A stretch of DNA of 64,000 nt from Enoplolaimus lenunculus. Its lineage: Eukaryota > Nematoda > Enoplea > Enoplida > Thoracostomopsidae. Of this stretch, positions 54,507 to 64,000 are shown piece by piece. The position numbers and the translations under genes are program-made. The DNA lies in the NCBI GenBank assembly GCA_030248215.1, contig JASANG010000904.1, positions 62,001-126,000 of the forward strand, written 5' to 3'. Below the pieces are notes generated by a model. That model made no database searches, was not told the DNA's origin, and worked only from the letters and a program-made list of their open reading frames with translations. Each line of letters begins with the position of its first letter. Within the stretch, counting starts at the first letter, position 1.

Positions 54507-54904
54507 CTGTAGTGACCAAAAACGAGGGTTATAAGAGGGGGTCCCCATTTTGAGTTCCAATCAATAGGAGTGCCTATCCTAATAAAATTCCGTAAGCGGA
54601 GCGATAGAGTCCATAAATGTCAATTACCCCTAATTGTAGGGCATAAATGGCTCCCGGATCAATTGAAATTGAGTTCGAAGCTTTCATTCTAAGCATAACC
54701 TTGCATTATTGCCCAAGCTTTTGATACAAACAAATAAACGTTTAATGCAACGGATAGTTGCAATACCGGATGTATATCAGTAACGAATGGTGGCGAAGAG
54801 CGGGTTAAAAATAAATAACAGTCCGTAACCAAATAACAGAGGGGAACCTTCTGGAGACGCCAAATAAATATCACTCTATCTCTCTTTTATTCGGGTCACT
54901 ACAG
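54507..54904. mobile_element. MITE family 1, near-complete copy
   Basis: 398 bp from CTGTAGTGACC to GGGTCACTACAG. The right flank is TA, but the left flank is CA, so the left TA has changed. The interior matches 36690-37112 in the same direction. Confidence 0.7.
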
Positions 54905-55324
54905 TATGTTCACATTGCACCATTTTCTTGTGTATTTAGTATATAAGTACGTTATCTGTAATGAGTTGTATAAATGCTTAAAAATTGTTAGCGCAAGACA
55001 ACCGTTTCTCGAGATATTTTTTTACAAAAACTAAAGTATATTTACTTGAAGTTTAACTGGCAAAAGATAAGATTTTCAATACTCAGCGCAGTTTATAACG
55101 TTCATTGTTTGAGCAATGACGCAAATAGAGCCACACTGATTCGGGGTATGAAGTTGCTTTGTTTGTACTAAACACCCACAGTCATAGATTGGCCAAAAAG
55201 TTTAAATCCGTAATCTACGGCGACGCAGGAGTCTTGGAAATTGAGTACCGAAGGGATGCTTTTGCGTTATGTCAAAGTTCCTAAGGGTGCGGTTGAACGG
55301 TTAAAGCATCCCCTTTGATTACTT

Positions 55325-55486
55325 CTGGCTCGTAACCAAGGGCGGCGGGCGTGATGGGTTCAGCTGCTCCTGGAAAAATTTTAGCCTCATAGAAAATTTT
55401 CAACCTTGCATGTAAGTCATTGAAAACCCTTGTATCTTTCTGTAAAAACATTTAGCGCCCTAGCAAGGTGAGCTGGCTACGGACTG
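55325..55486 (-). mobile_element. MITE family 2 copy, reverse orientation
   Basis: From CTGGCTCGTAACCAAGG to GAGCTGGCTACGGACTG. Flanks GATTACTT and AATTACGC agree in 5 of 8, so the duplication is only suggestive. Confidence 0.6.
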
Positions 55487-56027
55487 AATTACGCCGTATC
55501 CAAGAATCAATTTTTGGTTGCTGTGAAAGCTGTCGTTCGCATTCGTTGAACAGTGTTTGAGGTTAATTTTGCAGGAGAAGTTTCACAAAACTAAGAGTAT
55601 TGTCGGAAAACATGAAAGATTTTAATAATAAAAAGTGGAAATGTTGTTTTCTGGCTAAATATATTAAAACAATGGAATGCAAACAGAATACGTGTTAAAC
55701 TGTTTTGTGCCATGGGTGCGATTTTAAATTCGTAAAAAATGATAATCTTAGCTAAAATGGTTCCAAAAATGCAAAAAGCAAAAACGTAATTTTTTACCAG
55801 AAAATACCGGATTAGCCACTGATCATGGGCATCTAATCGCATCCTGTAAAAGTTGGCGATTTTATGTATATTTGTTTAAGTCTCACAAAATATGCTAAAA
55901 TTCTGGTTGCCGTGCTATACGTGTCAATATAACCCTAGAAACGTTGAACCAGTAGCGATGTTTATTGTAAGACATATAATACAAAAAGGTATTTCTATAC
56001 ATCTCGTGTCGCTGACTAAATTTGATA

Positions 56028-56226
56028 CATGCAAAAAATGGTGAGTCAAATTGACTCTCACCGAAATAGGCTCTACGGAACTACAAAAACTGAGTCAAAT
56101 TCGACTCAGTCAAACGCGCGACGAAGTGAGTCAAATTAGACTCTGGTGGAGTCGAATTTGACTCATTTTGTGTAATGCCGTAGAGCCTATTTCGGAGAGC
56201 CAATTTGACTCATCGTTTTTACAGTG
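56028..56226. mobile_element. Foldback MITE with GAGTCAAATT motifs
   Basis: 199 bp, flanked by TA. Left arm GAGTCAAATTGACTC then CCGAAATAGGCTCTACGG; right arm is the reverse, CCGTAGAGCCTATTTCGG then AATTTGACTCAT. The inner part repeats GAGTCAAATT in both directions, so it would fold into one long hairpin. Confidence 0.75.
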
Positions 56227-56492
56227 TATACTACAAATTAAACGCTCAGGCATACCTTAACTAATTGAAACTGTAGACTAATGATGTATCTTTAATATAA
56301 AGCTAAACTATTAGTTCCTTGTGATGGCAATGGTCGATATATTTTGGTGTTTGTTTGGTTGTGCTCGAAAATTTAAGTACTTACTCATGTCGGCGAGTTA
56401 AGTAACTACTTAAGCATAACATAAGTAAATACTTAAGTAATATTTCAGAAACCCAGCGAATATCTATATATAATCAAAGTTTTAAAACAATT

Positions 56493-59400
56493 ATGGACAC
56501 AAATACGCATTGGAAATTGAACCAAACTCCCGATGATTTGGCAGTTATTTTAATTGAACGCCAGTTTCATTTTCTTTCACAAAATATGTTTTTCAATAAC
56601 GTTGCAATGTTGCTTACTGCAAAAGGTTACTTATCAATATCGGATTTCGATGACATGATGGTAAGAAATTTTCTTTAATATTTGTAGGCATTTGTGCAGT
56701 TTAAACGTTAGCTATAAAATGATTTAATACTTTTATGGCTGATTTCGTGGAAGATAGTCACTATCACCATTCGGGTACAGGAGCTACACGCACATATCTG
56801 AGGCCTCTGGCGTCTTGTGGAGATTTTGTACTGTACATACACTTAGCAGTATCTAGATTGCGGCTGACGTCCTATGCTATTGAGCTATCATTGGTTAAAC
56901 ATTATACTTATTGCTCTAACTCGTTAAATATATTATATAGCTGACGTGTTGCGATGGTAATACCTCCCATCTTGCCAAATTGAAGAACTGGAGACAGGGA
57001 GAGTAAGTAAGCTATTATAGAGACTAGCAGTCTTTTCCTTAAGGTTAGGGCTTCGTTTAGTCGGTTGTGAACCGGCCGGAAACCGGCCGGCAGGCCAAAG
57101 GTATTGGCCGGCTGTCCAGTAATTGCTTATCACGGAAAAAAACTAAAAACAATGAGACATCATCAATTTAATGTTTTAAATCTTACTTTGATTTCGATTC
57201 TATAACTTTTAGCTGAAATCTAAAATGTTGCCTGCTGTCAATGGCGGATCCATGGAGGGCCACCCCGGCCGTGGCCCCCTCCCAAATGGCATCTTGACAA
57301 AAATTATATAGAGTGTCAATTCTCTGTTTTATACACAATAGTATAAGCAGCAGCATTTAAATTTGTGCCTGTTTGAAACCAAATCCGAACTTATGTTGCC
57401 ACCCTGTTGTTTAGATCAAAATTGCGTTGATGCGTTAGTTTTATTTGTGATTCATCCCAATGGAACGAACCTAAAGAAGTAAATTTTATGGCAATAGTTC
57501 GTGGTTTGTGTGTGGGTCAAAAAAGTTTATTACCTGTGGAATTTTGGCCCCCCCAATTTTGAGATCCTGGATCCGCTACTGTCTGCTGTTATCATTATGG
57601 TCAATGTTTGACATCATCAATTTATTAATATTTTAAATCTTATTTTCATTTCGAATCTTGCCGCTAGCCGGCCGGCCAGTAGCAATAGTGGTAATTGCAC
57701 TCCATTACCGTTTAAGCTGACGCATAGGTTTAGCCATTAACTCAATTGCCAGGTTCTTATAGATATTTACCGTGAACGGTAAAAACAATGCCTTATTTTT
57801 ACTTTAGTGCAAACCCAGCGAATGGCAGCGAAACATTGTTTTATTGAGAGCGCTCTACACACGAATGACAAAGCGATTGTTTGACGATTTTTGTTTGGCT
57901 CTCGATCAAACAATGCAAAAGCATATCGCCAATCGATTGCGTCATGCATACACCGAACTGGAACTTGAAAATGTTGCCGAAAAGCAAAAGAAACAAGCTC
58001 AAAACCGCGACCGTGAGAAAACACCGATTGAACATTATGACGTCACGGTGGAGCCTGGGAAAATTGACAACAAGCTTGCCCAATATAGTAATCGTGGGAC
58101 GAAAAAGTCAGACATTCACCAGACCGTTGTTAATGACTATGATAAACGACAAGCAAAGTCTGAACAACAATACAAAAGAGTTGTTGATGTAAGCCAAAAA
58201 CGAGAATTGGACAATATTCAAAAACCAGACAATGGAAGAAATGAAAGCAAAGTTAGCTATCTGGAGAAGATTGAAATTGAAGCCAATGAAACAATCAATA
58301 ATTCTGACGATATTGTGGCTGAAAACCAAGAACGAACCATTACGAGCCATGTCCAAGATGCGGGATGTAGAAAAATAGTTGACTTGAAAACAAATAACCA
58401 ACTTCAAACTTCGAAAGAAAGTTTGACGAGCGATAAATGTGGCAATCCAAAAAATACGAGAGTAGCCATTGAGCAAAACACGAACAGCACCAGTCGGTAT
58501 GATCAAAAAGGGAACAATAAAGAAAGAAAATATCAAAATGGTGAAAAGTTGGGTTATCAAACAACAAAGAATTCACCGATGCGTCGAGGAAAAATTGTAG
58601 AGATTTATAACAGTACTAGAATGGAGCTTGCAGGTGATGATCACTCAGATAACAGCATCAATAGTCCAGTAGAAGTTGACAATGAAGAACGGGAAACAAA
58701 ACCTGAACACGATCACAACCGCAATCAAAAAATCCAAAAATCACCAAATATCAACCGACCAGTGTTGAACACAACAGGAAAAGATGTAAACAACCAAACG
58801 ACCGAAACTGGTGGCGGCTCTTCAAAAACTAAAAGCGAAATAATAATGGGAATTGAAACTTTGGCGCAACAATGGGAAGTCACAGATAGTTCGCCTCACC
58901 GAAACAAAAATGCTGCGATTCATACAAGTGCTTTGTCATCGTCAACCGGCTATGTTGTCGAAACTAAATCGCCGAAAATTAGCGCAAAAATTGTCAACAT
59001 GGAAGTCAAGCCGGATTTCAGTCTGGTGTATGCTTATGCAAAAAATGACCTGTCAATGAATCAGGATAAAGCTAAAACAACAGCTCCATACAGTGAACCG
59101 AAGGCAAAATCGTTAGGGTTGGCAAACGTGAAGACACCGTTCAGTATGAGCCTTATTCGAAACGCGTCCGACTATGATTTCAGGAAAGCTGAGAAAAACT
59201 TCACCGATAAACAGCGCTACACAAAACGCGCTTCAAACACTCAAAGCAAAAAATCAGAGTTGTGGTCGAAACGAAGCCAATCAGCCAAAAGCGAAGGTGA
59301 CAGCGCCAACGATTGTTATATCAAAGACAACAATAACTGCAATAGTTATATCAAAAACAACAACAGCGACATCAAAATAAATAGTAACATCGGAAGCAAA

Positions 59401-59682
59401 GCCCACGAAGTTATCAGCAAATTCGAACAACCAACAGAAAACGTTCAAAACGTTACGTCTGGAAACAATTTTGCAGAAATTATGATCCCTAAACCACGAG
59501 CGCGTGGCTTAAGCAGCACTGTAGCTCCGGAAGAAAAGCACAACATCGTACGAGACACAACAGTTGTCGAATTGTCAGAATCAGGTTGTAATCCGGTTTC
59601 GATGTTCGACACTGAATTTCGACCTCGGCGCCATTCAGCTTGCAGTTTGGTGTTACGTAATGCGATTGCTTGGTGTCAATGA
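56493..59682 (+). CDS. CARD protein with long Asn/Lys/Ser-rich tail
   Basis: Two exons, 56493-56660 and 57808-59682, both phase 0, 680 aa. The join restores a caspase-recruitment domain at about residues 16-98: VILIERQFHFLSQNMFF, LLTAKGYLSISDFDDMM, then across the splice CKPSEWQRNIVLLRALYTRM, and LFDDFCLALDQTMQKHIANRL. The last helix pair parallels caspase-2 ([20 protein letters not shown]) and CED-3 ([20 protein letters not shown]). CARDs pair with other CARDs in apoptosis and innate-immune signalling. The rest, about 580 residues, is low-complexity, hydrophilic and probably disordered (Asn/Lys/Ser/Glu-rich). No caspase, NB-ARC, LRR or TM part is seen, and no caspase motif was found downstream to the window end. 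Either an adaptor or a CED-3/caspase relative without protease. The intron holds a MITE and a tRNA-like piece. Confidence 0.8.
56938..57000 (+). repeat. tRNA-like fragment in the CARD gene intron
   Basis: TATAGCTGACGTGTTGCGATGG with AATACCTCCCATC resembles the tRNA-like pieces at 25961 and 31689; no good B-box. Confidence 0.3.
57239..57581. mobile_element. MITE family 3 copy in the CARD gene intron
   Basis: 343 bp from CAATGGCGGATCCA to GGATCCGCTACTG. Flanks CCTGCTGT and TCTGCTGT agree in 7 of 8. A CATCATCAATTTA...TTTTAAATCTTA direct repeat and CCGGCCGG blocks lie on both sides (57065/57152 and 57609/57665). Confidence 0.7.
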
Positions 59683-62012
59683 GGCAAATCGAGCATTTCT
59701 AACAAATATTATTTATAAAATAAACGAAGTTTTTTGCGCACTAAAAATCCTTCAGATCGTGGAGCTTCGGATTGGACTTAGACTTGGGCTTACGGTTGGG
59801 TGGGGCGAAATGTACAAGAGTCAAACAGTGTCTCAGTGCAATGTTTAGCGCATTTAACTCAAATGAGTAGCTTCGCTCATGGCCGGATTAAGGTGGTGGG
59901 AGGCCCGCGGCCCATATGACTAACAGCCCTTATAATTAACCATCATTATTTTATACACCAAAGCTTAAACTGGAACTTTTTAATGAAATATATTGTACCA
60001 GAAGTTCGAACAAAATTCACGGCCCAGGCAGTTTTCTAGATTTGCACTTAGAGAAATAATCCGATTTCGACGAAGTCTAATTCACGTAGTATATTTGATT
60101 CGATGCACATCAAACAAGATTCATAAGTCTATCTTGCTTCATGGATGTTCGAAATCTCAGCTAATGTAAGTATTGTGAAGGAATACTCGCTACTGCAGTT
60201 GCAAACTGCAGGAAGTCACCACGCCGCGCTCTTGAGGTTATTACATTATGCAAAATTGGCCCGATTACCGCGGAGTGCTTCGGCATAGGGCCAAAGCTAA
60301 TGGCGTCTATCTCTGCTGGACGTGAGTTTTTATTAAATCACACCTCAGGAGACTTAGTTTGCGTCTAAACCGATTTAAGGTTGTTTTTTATTTGTTACCG
60401 TTCGAACCTGTGACAAGTGGAGCAATGAGATTTTTGTTTTTCGGTTTTTCTTTCTTTGGGATCCAATGATGATTTTTTTGATCGACGTATAATTTTAAGT
60501 CTAAGAATGTTCGGTGCGGATCCAGCTTTCTTTTTACTTTTTGGACCATCCTATTAAATTGCTTCAAGAATATTTTGGGTTGAGCTCCGGCGTCGCCAAC
60601 ATACTTTTCTTGGACATATATTTGCTTGTACATGTGAATTTGGTTGAGCTCAGCTCCCAATTTTGAACAGCGGCTTCTCTGCCAAATCTTTGTTTCTATT
60701 AACACTTCTAAGTCTTGAAAATCAGCAAAACAATTCTTTGATTTCAGACATATTTGTCTTATATTTAAAACTTTCGGAAATATTCTCTGAATCGTTTATG
60801 TAACAGAATCTTAAATTGCAGACTTTTAAGCGAGAAAAATTTCAGACACGTATTTCTGAAAATTTTCAGAAATAACAGTCGGAAATTTAAGATAGATTTG
60901 TCTCTGTAGTCTATTAAGTAAGACACACTGTCTGTAATTTTATACAGTATTGTTTGAATATCAGATAATTTGTTTTGTGTGTAGCCCCGAATTTTGTGGC
61001 AGAGTCAGACGTCCATGGTTCAGCTGGCCGTCTTACATCTGGTTAGAAGTTCTCTGTCTGCTTTGAACAAAAAGCCGTCTAAAATAATTTGGTGATTGCG
61101 GATAATTATTGCAAACGCAAGGGAACACTAGGTATGAGAGCGGTGTTCCGGTCCCATATGCAGCTAATATGACTACAAAACTTTCCATCTCAATACCATT
61201 AGTGTTGGGATTGCCTAGGATAAATAGTATGGGCTTAGGTGCCCAGTTCCAACGTTATAGATATAAACCATCTAAATAAGATAAGTCTCAAAAGCTTTCT
61301 CAATATTTGGCTAAGTATTTTGGGCAGCACTGTATATAACCAGGCCAAAGAACGCAATCAGTAATCCCCAAAACAGGAAGGCTTATCTGCGGAAACTTAT
61401 CGTCGGTATTCGTTTGTTGGGAGATCCCTTTGTGGTGGGATGGCCGGAGACCTGGCCCCCTGGGTTCCGCACCCCTTCAATCCAGCGCTAGCCTCACCCC
61501 GACCGAGATGCTCACAAAGGCCAAAATAAGAAATTTTATCAGCAAATTTTGAATTTGCCTTTTAATAACAAAAATTGTTCTACAATTTTTTATTGCCAAT
61601 TGCGAAGATACTATACTGATATGTTAGTTTTTATAACAAAGTACTTTTGATACTGTTTTCTTGGTACTCTGGTATGGGAGGACCACTTAATAGTGAGGGA
61701 ATGCGTTGGAGCAGCAGCATCCCGCCATACTCATACCTGCTGAAATTGCCGAGTATTCAAGGGAAGCGGTAAGCTAATCTGCTAAAAACTATATCGCAAT
61801 TAGCAAATGAGTTGTATCTTATTTTATAATCGATTGAATCTGCACATAATTTGATTCATTACTCAATGTATAAAGTTGCCTATTCATATAAGCATACTCA
61901 AGTCTTACAAGTATATTACAAAGTAATAAACTTCAGCGACAGAAAATGGCTGGCATACGTTAATATGCGTGTGTTTGAAATTAATAGAGATGAGTTGAAA
62001 AATTAACAACGG
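59683..62012. other. Stretch 3' of the CARD gene, no supported gene
   Basis: A minus-strand frame at 60388-60705 (105 codons, KQFNRMVQKVKRKLDPHRTF) is open but matches nothing I know and has no convincing splice context. GGCCGGATTAAGG-type repeat text occurs near 59883. Nothing else was recognised. Confidence 0.4.
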
Positions 62013-62457
62013 TCAGGAACCAGGGTGCAACCGGATGTGAAAAATACCCGAGCCGGAGCCGGAGGTCAACGAAACTTGACGAAACCGGAACCGGAGGTGC
62101 GGCGAAATTAGGTGGTCGAAATGGTGGTTAATTAGTTAATTTTAGCGAATATCTGCAAAGTTGTTTCGTTTTACGCTAATTTTCTGCGAAATATCGAAAA
62201 TTCTTTCCTAAAAGTTTTGACAAAAGTAAAACGAAACGCGCTGAACAGATAAATTTTGCCAAATTACGCAAAATTTCACTACCGCAATTGCCGGAACTTC
62301 CGTCAAAAAGGCTACCAGACCGGAGGCCGTTTTTCTGCCGGAGCCGGAGGCAGACCTCCTCCGGTTGCACCCTGTCAGGAACCAAATACGAAGGAGGTTT
62401 CGTCTGAATTGGCAAAATAAATACCAGTCTCCATCGTTCTTATTCGGATCACTACAG
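61985..62457. mobile_element. MITE family 1 copy split by a hAT-like MITE
   Basis: 61985-62020 and 62383-62457 together read like the 3' end of family 1 (TTAAAAATAA..AACAGTCCGTAACC, CAAATAAAT, CTTATTCGGGTCACTACAG). The right end is followed by TA. The element at 62021-62374 is inserted into it. The left end of this family-1 copy is missing. Confidence 0.6.
62021..62374. mobile_element. hAT-like MITE, CAGGGTGCAACCGG family, complete
   Basis: 354 bp. Terminal inverted repeats CAGGGTGCAACCGGA and TCCGGTTGCACCCTG. Perfect 8-bp target duplication TCAGGAAC at 62013-62020 and 62375-62382. The interior is rich in CCGGAGCCGGAG. This copy defines the family of which many decayed pieces lie elsewhere in the window. 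Confidence 0.85.
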
Positions 62458-62459
62458 TA

Positions 62460-64000
62460 CCAGTCACCAAAATTTTTTTATTCCGATTACTATGTACAGT
62501 ATATTTGTATAATAAAAATTAAACGAATCATGATTAGGTGCTTTTACATTTAATAAATTTGCAAAACGGTGTTTGTCACGAAAACCCTAACCTTGTGATT
62601 TTGCGCCGGGCTTTGCTGAATGACTTGCTGATTAACTGAACACATTATCAAATTAAATTTTATTTTTTGAATTCAAACTTAAACACAGTTTTGCCTGTTG
62701 GCACGAAAATAACGGAAACGTTCGAAAACATGTTGAATAAACTGCAATTAGATTGCTGAAAATATTTAACCCTTTAAATACTGACGATGAATAAATGCTC
62801 ACTGCAGTGTATAAGTATGACCCCAAGGCTTGAAATACAATATAACAACAACTGGATCTAAAGGAGTTTGCTTTAACACTACGAATCGGTCATGTCCTAT
62901 GTTGATTTGTTTTAGTGGCATAAGATTTATCATCTCTCGTTGCCAAGCAACCATGATAGTTTTCCTGTTTTAGATCAGTATACCATGCTTGGACGTTTTA
63001 CTATTGCAAGTTTTCGATAATATTCCGGCTAAGTAGGTAGTTTCGTTATTATTAATTATTCTCCACACACAAATTAAATGCTTGATGCGCAAGCCAATGT
63101 ATCTCGAAAATACATCGTAAGTTGCAGTCGTGAAACACGAGTAATCTATGTTAATTATAATGGACTACTAACCAAACCTAAGCTTTAGCTTTGAACCTAA
63201 ACGGCTAAACCTAAATCTAAGCCCAAACATAAGCTTTATCGTATTAGTTTAATCATAGACCTTAGCATCCCAGTCTACCAATCCCTAGGCTCCGTATGAC
63301 GCGGACGGCTGGCTCCAGTAATTTACATGGGTCATGACAGTCACATGCTTGCAGAAATTTTATGAAAATGCACGCAAGGTGATTATGGCTTCCTAGGGCA
63401 CGCATTACATTTGTAAAATTTAGGTTTAAGCATGTTAAGCTTACCAGTAGAAATCTTGGTAAAACCTATCGTCTGCAGAAACGAAAATATGCCGCGAGTG
63501 CACAGCAGCCTACCGGCGGCTGCACTTTACATTTCAACGAGTTTAATTAATCAACTTAGACGGAACGTTAGTTATTTCTGAATTACTAACAGTAAACTGT
63601 AACTCACTGTGAGTTGAGCTGATTTTCACGCTGAGTTGACTTGATTTTGGAGGAGTTGATTGCTTAAATCAGAATGAGTTTAATCAACTCAAAATTATGA
63701 GTTCTGATAGTCCTAACTCAGGTTGAGCGATTCAATTCATTCTGAATTAAAATTAACTCACTGGAATTTATAGTGTGGCGTACAGGGAGGCATCCATTTT
63801 TATTGCCATCAAAAAATTTTGAATACGAGCCAAAACATAGAATAGAAAATTTTACAGAAAAAGGTTAAGCTTGTTGCCTTATAAAATACTAAAATTGAAT
63901 TTGGCTTCTAGCCTGTTTCGTTCGTCAGGTTTTTTCCATCACTGTATGTTACCCCTTACCGTTTGTGATTCTTCCGTTTTTGTATCAGCTGCTGCCTTTT
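62460..64000. other. Right end of the window, no gene seen
   Basis: Holds a decayed CCTAAG-type stretch at 63165-63245 and the GAGTTGA-type repeat at 63565-63770. No exon was recognised on either strand. Confidence 0.4.

Larger units (their letters stand above)
53889..56492. other. LRR-to-CARD gene interval
   Basis: No gene seen. Contains the MITEs at 54507-54904, 55325-55486 and 56028-56226 and otherwise AT-rich sequence. The CARD gene promoter should be just before 56493. Confidence 0.45.

Noticed and set aside
3053-57000. Calling the tRNA-like sequences as working tRNA genes
   Set aside because: All have stem mismatches or lack one box; several belong to repeat families. Recorded as repeats.
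56493-64000. A CED-3-type caspase with its protease domain downstream
   Set aside because: The long exon closes with TGA after 680 residues and no QACRG-like or SHG-like motif in a plausible exon was found up to the window end.
1-64000. LTR retroelements, endogenous viruses, Polintons or CRISPR arrays
   Set aside because: No long terminal repeats, integrase, protease, capsid-like or packaging-ATPase motifs, and no regular short direct-repeat/spacer array were seen. The reverse transcriptases present are both of non-LTR type.

Overview
The window is AT-rich, intron-bearing and repeat-rich animal DNA, not bacterial. A nematode is my best guess, held loosely. The reasons are a CARD protein that aligns with CED-3 and caspase-2, an ionotropic glutamate receptor-like gene without an amino-terminal domain, and many TTAGGC-type (nematode telomere-type) short repeats. 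The last clue is weak, because at least one TTAGGC block sits inside a mobile element.

Left part (1-13.9 kb): the 5' half of a KIAA2013-like membrane protein gene runs off the left edge on the minus strand. A single-exon KIAA1143-like (DUF4604) gene follows at 4.3-5.0 kb, also minus. A complete six-exon SAR1 GTPase gene lies at 7.5-11.5 kb, minus. The spaces hold satellite-like and CCGGAA-rich dispersed repeats.

13.9-24.3 kb: an uninterrupted 1,475-codon non-LTR retrotransposon ORF (2A-like motif, PHD finger, AP endonuclease, reverse transcriptase, RNase H) lies between the first SAR1 and a second SAR1 on the plus strand. All six coding exons of the two SAR1 genes have the same lengths and phases, so this is a head-to-head inverted duplication.

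25.9-31.8 kb: a Tx1/L1-type LINE with two ORFs. ORF1 has an RRM-like region, a CCHC knuckle, a poly-Q stretch and, unexpectedly, a C-terminal domain that reads like NADAR (YbiA type). ORF2 is decayed. Related tRNA-like sequences stand on both sides.

31.8-40 kb has no recognisable host gene: a degenerate satellite, several TA-flanked MITEs, a 106-bp tandem repeat and a broken inverted duplication.

40-60 kb: three plus-strand host genes in a row. These are a short, divergent iGluR-like channel subunit (six exons, 455 aa), an unrecognised leucine-rich-repeat-like protein, and a two-exon CARD protein with a long disordered tail. Their introns and gaps hold many small non-autonomous elements, several with readable target-site duplications. 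60-64 kb holds only repeats and one unrecognised short ORF. I saw no LTR, retroviral or Polinton-like element.
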